The translations under genes and the position numbers were made by a program. This document shows positions 57,801 to 64,000 of a stretch of 64,000 bases of DNA, in pieces; position 1 is the first letter of the stretch; every line of letters starts with the position of its first letter. The stretch covers positions 50,282,771 through 50,346,770 of the forward strand of contig NC_092875.1 of assembly GCF_028372415.1 (NCBI RefSeq), read 5' to 3'. A model generated the notes under the pieces. The model worked only from the letters and a program-made list of their open reading frames with translations. It made no database searches and was not told the origin of the DNA. This DNA comes from Notamacropus eugenii. Lineage: Eukaryota > Chordata > Mammalia > Diprotodontia > Macropodidae.

Positions 57801-60800
57801 GACTTTTATATCCTCTAGGTTCAGCTGAAGCTTCGCTTCCCTTGGAAAAGGAGGAACAGATACGACTGCAAGCTAGAAGGCGACTTGAAGAACAGCTCAG
57901 ACAGTATCGAGTGAAGAGACACCAAGAGAGAGTAAGAACATTGTCACCAATGCACTTCTCACAGTGCGGGCTGGTGGAAAGTGTGGTTGGGACACGCAAG
58001 AGCAGAAAGGAGCCGAGAACCCTGAAAGCCTGAAGGAAGGAATAGCCAGCTGCTTTCTAGAACTAGAGAGTCTTTGAGAGGAGGGGCCTCACACATCATC
58101 CAGTGCAGCCCACGGCTGAGCACGATGCTCGCCAGATCTGTCCTCGCTGCCTCAGCTCACGGGCCTTTGGGCTGTGTGTCAAGCCCTCTAAAACTCCCAG
58201 GTTTTTTCACATAGACCATGTCTTGCTGTCCTTTTCCTGGCTTGTGCGTTGGTTGTTTGGCCCTAAAGAGAGGACTTTGATCTCTTTTACCTTTCATCTT
58301 ATTGATGTCTTGTCCTCTCAGCCTGTTATGATCTTTTTCGATCCCAGTTCTTTCATCCCTTTGGTTGCTGTTGCTCTCCAGTTTCATGTCATCTGCAGAT
58401 TTGATAAATGTGCTGTCTCTTGATAAAATATATGCCAAGTCATTGGTAAAATTTGAAATAATACTGGGCCAGGGACTCCAGATTCCAGAGACCACCCTCC
58501 AGGTTGACAGTGACTCCCTAATAACTCTTCTTTGGGTCATTTAGCTGGATCTTACCCCATCATCATGACCTCCCATCTGTCTCCTAAGGCTGTCATGAAA
58601 AGATGTGCCTAATACTTGACTGAGCCTGCCAGTCACCTGCTGACTCTCAGTGAGTCCTTCTTTCCCTTCCAGGCACTCGGAAACCCTCCTCTTACTGATG
58701 CTGTCTGTCCTGCTAGGAAGCACGTAGGCTCAGTGGCCTGTCCAGGTGTTGAAGCCCCTATTCTCTGACCTTTTTGGAAGAATTTTCTGTGGTTCTGGGA
58801 ACTTCATTCTGGACTAATGAGCAGAAATCCTGGAGGGCTGGTCAGAGGCCCACATACTATGTCTTCTCTCTCTCTCTCTCTCTTTTTTAGTTTTCAGCAT
58901 TCACTTCTATGAGTTTTAAGTTTTCTCCCCTTCCCTTCCCATGATGGCATGCAATCTGATATAGGCTCTACACATACATTTCTGTTTAACACATTTTCAC
59001 ATTAGTCATGTTGCATACAAGAATTATAACAGATGGGAGAAACCATGAGAAAGAAAAGAGTCTGCTTCGTTCTGCATTCCGACTCCATAGTTCTTTCTCT
59101 GGATGTGGATGGCCTTTACCATCATGAGTCCTTTGGAATTGTCTTAGGTCCTCGCGTTGCTGAGAAGTCTGTCAAAATCAGTCATTGCACACTGTGGCTG
59201 TTTCTGTGAACAACATTCTCCTGGTTCAGCTCACTTTGCTCAGCATCAGTTCATATGAGTCTTTCCAGGGTTTTCTGAAGTTTGCTTGTTCATCATTTCT
59301 TATAGCACAACAGTATTTCTTTACATTCACATACCACAGCTTGTTCAGCCATTCCCCAGTGGATGCACATTCCTTTGATTTTCAGTTCTTGGCAACTACA
59401 AAGAGAGCTACTATAAATATTTTTGTATGTGTGCATCCTTTCCCCATTTTTATGATCTCTTTGGGCTACAGCCCTAGAAGTGGTATTTCTGGGTCAAAGA
59501 GCCGTGTCTTCTCTCATAGGAGCTGAGCAGCTCTGCTTTTCCTCCACTTTGTTCTTCTCACTGTTTGCCCCAGCAGCCGTGCTGGTCCATCGTTGGCCTC
59601 CAGCTTGTCCGTTTTCTAGTCATTCTTCTCCAACCCCATTCTTGGCTTAGTCTGAGCTTTAGTTCTCTGTCCCCACCATCTTTGTCAAGTGCCCAGAGGC
59701 TGGCTACAAATGGTGAACTATTTTTAGCTACAGTGGCTCCTGAAGGAGGTCTGCTGAGGTTTGGGGCAGTGAGAGAGTGTGGTCTGGGATGGTGGAGAGA
59801 AGCCCTCTTGCCCTCCCCTCTCTCTCACACACACAGGCCGAATCACAGCCCTTGGTAGTTTTGCTTCACTGAAGGTGAAGGGAGTAGGAAGTAAATCACA
59901 CACTGTGGCTTTTAACCTTCAACATACTGTTTGTTTTTGTCTTTTTCAGTCTAATCAGCCTGCATCCAGAAACCGACCTACCAGCACCCTGGACCCAGAG
60001 CTCATGTGGAACCCAGAAATCTTACCCAGAGCCAGCCCAGTAGCAATGACAAAAGAGTATTCCTTCCTCCGGACCAGTGTCCCCCGGGGACCTAAAGTAG
60101 GCAGTTTAGGACTTCCAGCACATCCAAAGGAGAAAAAGAGTTCCAAATCAAGCAAAATCCGGTCTCTGGCAGATTATAGAACTGAAGATTCAGAGCCTGG
60201 AATTGCTAGTGGAAACTTTCTGGCTTCTGACTCTGCCAGGGGCTCCCTGCATCAGAACAGAAGCAGTTTGACATCAGTGGTATCTGAAATCAGCTTAACT
60301 CCTGAAACAGATGACCGACTGGAGCGTTCTTCAGTGGCAGGAGACAGCGTCTCTGAACTGGATGGAAGCGAAGGCGGCATGAAACTGGACGGCAATGACA
60401 GTGACAGCTCATCTTACAGCAGTGTCTCTGGCAGAGGAGCATATGGAGTGTTGAGCACAGTGGATAGGCAGGTAGCTTCCTACCTGGTCAATGGACAGGA
60501 GATTAGTTCTGAGGCAGTGGGCCAGTTTCCTTCCATTAGAGATGTCCTCCAGGCTGCTGCAGCTGAGCACCATGCCCCAGAACCAGATATCAATGGGGAT
60601 GTGCAGAGTCGCAGAGATAGCATTTCCAGCAGGTAAGGACTCATGGAGGTCCCAGCCCATGCAGTAGCCTTTTCCTCCTTGGAGGCTGTGTCCACTTGTG
60701 CAAGCTTGTGCTAGTCACTGAGCTATGCAGCAGGGGAACAAAGACAAAGCAGAGGCTCCTCAGCATCTGAGGGGGGCTAATGTCGAGTTTTTCGGCAGTT

Positions 60801-63800
60801 CCTCAGTAGACTCTGTCAGTGCTTTGGTACTTTTTCAAAGGAAGTGCAAACAAGCATTTTCTTGGATCACAGGATCTAGATCTCAAAAGGAGTGTTAGAG
60901 ATAATTTGATCCAGTCCCCAGATTTTACATGGGAGGACGCTGGGGTGTAGAGAGGTATGTCATTGGCAAGGTCCTGCAGATTGTAAGTAGAGGTAGGATT
61001 TGAACTCGGATCTTTTGAGTCCCCAGTCAGTGCTGTACCCCCCTCTCCCCCTGTCTTCAGAAGCATTGGATCTCCCCTTGTTTTTCATGCCTTAACTCCA
61101 TAGCCTGTTGTGCCCCTGCATTGCCTTGTGTTGGCTCCTAATGGCCATTGGAGCCAAGTCCAGGTTCCCTGGCTGGTTGTTCAAGGCCTTACAGCCTAAC
61201 CTTGGTAGCACTGTTTGACATGGTCCTAAGTAATGCATTTTCTGTCTTCAACTCAACAACTTGCCATTTCCCAAGCCTTAGTTGGTATTTAAAAAATGTT
61301 TAAGCCTGTCTTCTATCCCTTATTAGACTCTCCCTCCTAGAGAGCAAAGAAAGCCTCCTTTCTCAATTCTCTCAGTATTTCCCTCAATACCGACAGTAGC
61401 TCACATTCCTGTAGTCAACCTTGCAGAGCCTAAGGAAAAGCATTTATTATTTATGAAGCACTTTCCCCACAGGAACCCATAGAGCTAAGGGTTATAGTAT
61501 TAGTTCCATTTTACAGACTACAAAAGTAAGACTCCTAAGAGGTGAGGAGGCTTGCATAGGGTCACAGCTTAGATTAAAGCTGGTGTCTGGCACACTCTGT
61601 GTGTATCACATACTTGATGCATGTTTCTTTGGTTAGGATGGGAGGGTGCGGGCTGTCCACAGCCTGGAATGGGCCAAAGCGAGTTTGTCCAGCTTCTTCA
61701 TGTGAAAGAAGAGGAAACCCAGACCCAGAGAGTGAAGTGACAACTTGTTCAGGGTTACCCCATAGCTGGGCCTCAGCCCCAGATCCTCCCTCCACCTCCT
61801 GGCTGAGTGGGATTGGGCTGGATCTGGGTGGGTGGGTGGGGGGGGGCTTCTTTCAGAATCTCCTTTTTAGCACTGATGTATTTACAGCATAAGCCACAAG
61901 TTAGTTACTTGGCAATGGTGGGCTCTTTCTTGCAGGTGTCTAACTGTGTGCAGTAGGATATGAGAGACTTACTAGAGGATCCAAGCAGAGGGAAAACAAA
62001 ACTTGCTTTGTCCTTTGACTTATTTCTCAGACTTTCAGACTCTTTCCTTTGTAATAGAGGGTTTGATAGAGAGTAATTCCAGAAGTCATTGTTATGTCTC
62101 CACTCCCATATTTTGTTTATAGCAGATCCTAGTGTAGAGAGAGAAATTATGTATTCTCCAACATGTAAATTAAATCAGATATGATTATGTCTTTAAATAC
62201 ACATTCACCTTTACATGCTGTCCCTAGGGTGACCTACTCATTGAAGGGTCAGAGACTTTGTGCCAGTGTGGCTTCGGGGTAGAGGCAGGCAGCATCCCCC
62301 CAATGTCTGCTGAGTAGCTCAAGCTCTATCGTGCCTCCAGAATAGCTTATCTTTGCTGTTCCAGCAGCCACCACCCCAACAGGGCCACCATCATCAGCTA
62401 CTGAGATTATGGTGGGGGCCTTTGAGCAGACCTCTGTTCTCTCCTGCCCCCAAACCACTATTCACCCTCTGCCATATTTATCTTCTTGTGCACAGATCAG
62501 GGCATGCCTCTCATCTGCCTAAAAACCTTCCGTGGCTATCTCTTGTCTGCTGAGTGAGGTCTGCTATTCAATATCCTACCCCTGCTTTAAGGCCCAGCTA
62601 TGCAAGTCCTCCTGATGCTAATGACTGACTGGACTCCAAGGTCCTTTAAGGTGGCTTGTATCACACCATCTCTAGGTCTCATAGGGCCTTTTGTTTGCAC
62701 TTAATTATTGTTTTGTATCCTACTTATTTGTGTAAACCTCATGTTCTCACATCGACCCCCAGGAGGCTGAGGACCAACGGGACATATAGTGTAGAGCTGA
62801 GTATACAGTTGGTGCTTAATAACTGTTGAGCTTGTCATTTAATAACATTTATGTTTACTGAATTGGCTCCCTCTGAAAGCATCTCTTACCTTTCAGCATA
62901 TCCATGGAGAGCTCTATTGCTGGGACTCATGATGAAATGTTGCAGGTTCTTAAAGAGAAGATGAGGCTGGAAGGGCAGCTGGAGGCTTTGTCTCTTGAAG
63001 CCAGTCAGGTACTGAGCTGCACCACTGGGGCTCATGAGAGAACAATTTGTCAGTGACTTAGCGAGTCTGTACAATGAGCCCAGGGGAGTTAACAAGGTCT
63101 GGAGACAGACTGGTCAGTAACCTGGGACTGTGTTTATACCATGGCTCACTTTCTCTCAGGGCATGCAGTAGTGTTCCATCCTTCAGACATAAAGCACCTA
63201 CCAGTGGGACTTGGAGAAACAAAAGACCCCCCCCCCCAAAAAAAATCTCTGCCCTCAAGGAGTTAAGACCTCTTGTAGGAATGCAGTAAGTACAGATTAA
63301 TTTTGAAGAGTGAGACCCTTAGAGACAGTTGATACCTACTGAGTATTGAGAAAGAGAAGTAATGGTAGCAGTGCTGCCTGTTTTGTTTTTATAGGGAAAA
63401 ATGTGAATGCAATGCCCCTTTGGTCCAAGGAGGCTAAGGAGGCGCAGTAGTTTGATGGACGTTAGCAATGTGGCACATTTGGGCTCTTTCCTCATGTATT
63501 GTGTAGTGAGCTACCTTGGAAGAACAAAGGTTTCTCCCTGCTTTCAAGGCATGCTTGCTGGGGGACGCTGGTTTTGGCCACAGATTGGACAAGATGGCCT
63601 TTGAGGCTTTCCTTCCGCCTCTGAGGTTCTGGGCTTCTGTAGTCTCATTCAACTCCATTCCACTGATTAGGAAACCCAAGGCCCAGCAAAGGCAAGTCAT
63701 TTGCTGAGGGTAAAAATTTGAAAGGACTGTTCAGATGTCTCCTAAGTCCCAGGTCATAGTCCTAGGTGACATTCCACTCCATAATTCACTTGTTTCTTAG

Positions 63801-64000
63801 ATGTGTCATCTGTAATTCCTAGTCATTTTGGGCAGCATGTCTTTTCACAATACCACTCTTGATTTAGATGTGCTACTCATGAGAAGTGATCCTTTTTTTC
63901 TGGGAAGGTAATATTGTATTGTTTGGGAAATGTTTCAGGCCCTTAAAGAGAAGACCGAGCTGCAAGCCCAGCTTGCAGCCTTGGATACCAAGCTTCAGGC
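52809..64000 (+). CDS. GOLGA3: GOLGA3 (golgin subfamily A member 3, golgin-160), N-terminal part, runs off the window
   Basis: Coding exons: 52809-52938, 55797-56078, 57819-57931, 59950-60632, 62897-63008 and 63939 to the edge. They join in phase into about 460 residues. Matches to human golgin-160 include SPGVAGFHDNLR, EALQSLKLSLPMQET, LPLEKEEQIRLQAR, MTKEYSFLRTSVPRGPKVGS, SSKIRSLADYRTEDS and QFPSIRDVLQAAAAEH. The first ~400 residues are the disordered Ser-rich head, which in the family carries Golgi-targeting and nuclear-localisation signals and caspase sites; the long coiled-coil rod begins in the fifth coding exon (LKEKMRLEGQLEALS). Family role: peripheral Golgi scaffold in membrane traffic and dynein-linked positioning. 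The ATG has a strong Kozak context (GCTGCCATGG). About 1000 more residues are expected beyond the window. Confidence 0.96.
52991..53190 (+). repeat. Unknown ancient repeat, copy 1, GOLGA3 intron
   Basis: Collinear with 53974-54160: TTGGATAATTGTTACTTAAA versus TTGGATAGTTGTTGCTTAAA, GGTGACAGT in both, and TTTGGTTCTCCAAGT versus TTTGGTTCCCTGAGT. Begins about 50 bp after the first GOLGA3 coding exon. Confidence 0.6.
53790..53905 (+). mobile_element. MIR SINE 3' fragment
   Basis: CTCTGTGACCCCATCTGCAA, AATAGGATAATAGTGACACT, GTTGTGAGGAAAGAGCTTTG. Confidence 0.5.
53974..54160 (+). repeat. Unknown ancient repeat, copy 2
   Basis: See 52991-53190. Direct orientation, about 1 kb apart. Confidence 0.6.
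54774..54842. repeat. (TG)n microsatellite with TGCA steps
   Basis: Alternating purine-pyrimidine DNA over about 65 bp, ending in ATGCATGCATG. Confidence 0.95.
54850..55796. other. GOLGA3 intron, right part
   Basis: A short SINE/MIR remnant at 54870-54920 (read on the plus strand: CAAATTACTTGACCTCTC, TTTCCTCATTTATTAACTG). Otherwise nothing recognised. Confidence 0.4.
55797..56078 (+). CDS. GOLGA3: GOLGA3 second coding exon
   Basis: Encodes residues 44-137, including VCQNGPTTHFPDPPLSLD and SPGVAGFHDNLRNSQGSSAE, close to human golgin-160. Acceptor TTTTCCAG, donor GTAAGC. Length 282 nt, in frame. Confidence 0.95.
56079..57818. other. GOLGA3 intron between second and third coding exons
   Basis: No gene and no repeat I can name. 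Two overlapping minus-strand open frames at 56586-57007 lack any recognisable protein feature. Confidence 0.4.
57819..57931 (+). CDS. GOLGA3: GOLGA3 third coding exon
   Basis: Encodes SAEASLPLEKEEQIRLQARR and RLEEQLRQYRVKRHQER, a charged, probably helical segment matching human LPLEKEEQVRLQARKWLEEQ. Acceptor CCTCTAG, donor GTAAGA. Confidence 0.95.
58060..58720 (-). mobile_element. L3/CR1-type LINE fragment, antisense
   Basis: The minus strand encodes ISNFTNDLAYILSRDSTFIK and SADDMKL, a decayed CR1/L3 reverse-transcriptase NDLD...FADDTKL block. Confidence 0.75.
58863..58885. repeat. Short (CT)n tract
   Basis: TC repeats followed by TTTTTT, at the junction with the L1 fragment. Confidence 0.85.
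58890..59505 (-). mobile_element. L1 LINE 3' end, antisense in GOLGA3
   Basis: Plus-strand signs: GATGGCATGCAATCTGATAT, ATCATTTCTTATAGCACAAC, CTTGTTCAGCCATTCCCCAG, AGTTCTTGGCAACTACAAAG, TATTTCTGGGTCAAAGAG. Best preserved L1 3' end in the window. Confidence 0.8.
59950..60632 (+). CDS. GOLGA3: GOLGA3 fourth coding exon (Ser-rich head)
   Basis: A large 683-nt exon for residues 176-402. It is Ser- and Asp-rich with the blocks TKEYSFLRTSVPRGPKVGSL, KSSKIRSLADYRTEDS and GNDSDSSSYSS. Compared with human (SEVDGNDSDSSS), it has a 9-residue addition in the SELDGSEGGMKLDGNDSD stretch. Acceptor TTTTTCAG, donor GTAAGG. Confidence 0.96.
60865..61045 (+). mobile_element. MIR-like SINE
   Basis: GGATCTAGATCTCAAAAGGA, CCAGATTTTACATGGGAGGA, GGATTTGAACTCGGATCTTT. 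Confidence 0.55.
61050..61430 (+). mobile_element. L2-like LINE fragment
   Basis: CCAAGTCCAGGTTCCCTGGC and TGTTCAAGGCCTTACAGCCT match the inner part of the L2 3' region. Confidence 0.5.
61435..61600 (+). mobile_element. MIR SINE fragment
   Basis: ATTTATGAAGCACTTTCCCC, TTAGTTCCATTTTACAGACT, GCATAGGGTCACAGC. Confidence 0.6.
61600..62470. other. GOLGA3 intron, middle
   Basis: MIR-like debris at about 61700-61790 (GAGGAAACCCAGACCCAGAG). Nothing else recognised. Confidence 0.4.
62475..62835 (+). mobile_element. L2 LINE 3' end
   Basis: TTTAAGGCCCAGCTATGCAA, ATCTCTAGGTCTCATAGGGC, TGGTGCTTAATAACTGTTGA. Confidence 0.65.
62897..63008 (+). CDS. GOLGA3: GOLGA3 fifth coding exon (coiled coil begins)
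   Basis: Encodes ISMESSIAGTHDEMLQVL, KEKMRLEGQLEALSLEASQ; Leu heptads mark the start of the rod. Acceptor CTTTCAG, donor GTACTG. Confidence 0.95.
63009..63938. other. Last GOLGA3 intron in the window
   Basis: A MIR-like tail at about 63655-63740 (ATTAGGAAACCCAAGGCCCA) and a family-A-like scrap near 63185-63270 (CCCTCAAGGAGTTAAGACCT). Otherwise plain intron. Confidence 0.4.
63939..64000 (+). CDS. GOLGA3: GOLGA3 sixth coding exon, cut by the window edge
   Basis: Encodes ALKEKTELQAQLAALDTKLQ and onward, matching human ALKEKAELQAQLAALSTKLQ. Acceptor TGTTTCAG. The exon is still open at 64000. Confidence 0.94.

Overview
The window looks like nuclear DNA of a marsupial. Two vertebrate genes can be read exon by exon at near-human protein identity. 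The repeats are ancient mammalian types (MIR, L2, L3/CR1) together with L1 3' ends, an RTE-type LINE and tRNA-derived SINEs that, from memory, resemble those of opossum-like and Australian marsupial genomes. The species cannot be fixed from the sequence.

Layout. (1) 1-4650: a decayed RTE-type LINE in plus orientation, broken by two SINEs and by a second copy of the same LINE family inserted backwards, then a 106-bp tandem amplification of the LINE 3' end. (2) 4650-4980: an AT-rich stretch that passes abruptly into (3) the CpG-island promoter of CHFR, about 4985-6350. (4) 6024-41846: CHFR, 17 coding exons on the plus strand, giving an intact 654-residue reading frame (FHA, RING, Cys-rich and PBZ zinc-finger regions). 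(5) 41847-47500: CHFR 3'UTR and intergenic DNA with two DNA-transposon-like elements and a local repeat pair. (6) about 47550-48750: the CpG-island promoter of GOLGA3. (7) 52809-64000: the first six coding exons of GOLGA3 (golgin-160); the gene runs off the right edge.

CHFR followed head-to-tail by GOLGA3 is the gene order I recall for human 12q24.33, so the block is conserved synteny. CHFR is a nuclear ubiquitin ligase of the antephase mitotic checkpoint, and GOLGA3 is a Golgi coiled-coil scaffold. They share no known pathway and each has its own CpG-island promoter.

I found no convincing new multi-gene system. The points most worth a second look are: an unassigned 348-bp element with long terminal inverted repeats and internal perfect hairpins (46731-47078); the nested LINE with a 13-bp target-site duplication and its 106-bp tandem array; a GC-AG intron directly after the CHFR RING exon; two pairs of diverged direct repeats of unknown family; old SINE heads embedded in both promoter CpG islands; and an in-register 21-residue repeat across a GOLGA3 exon junction.
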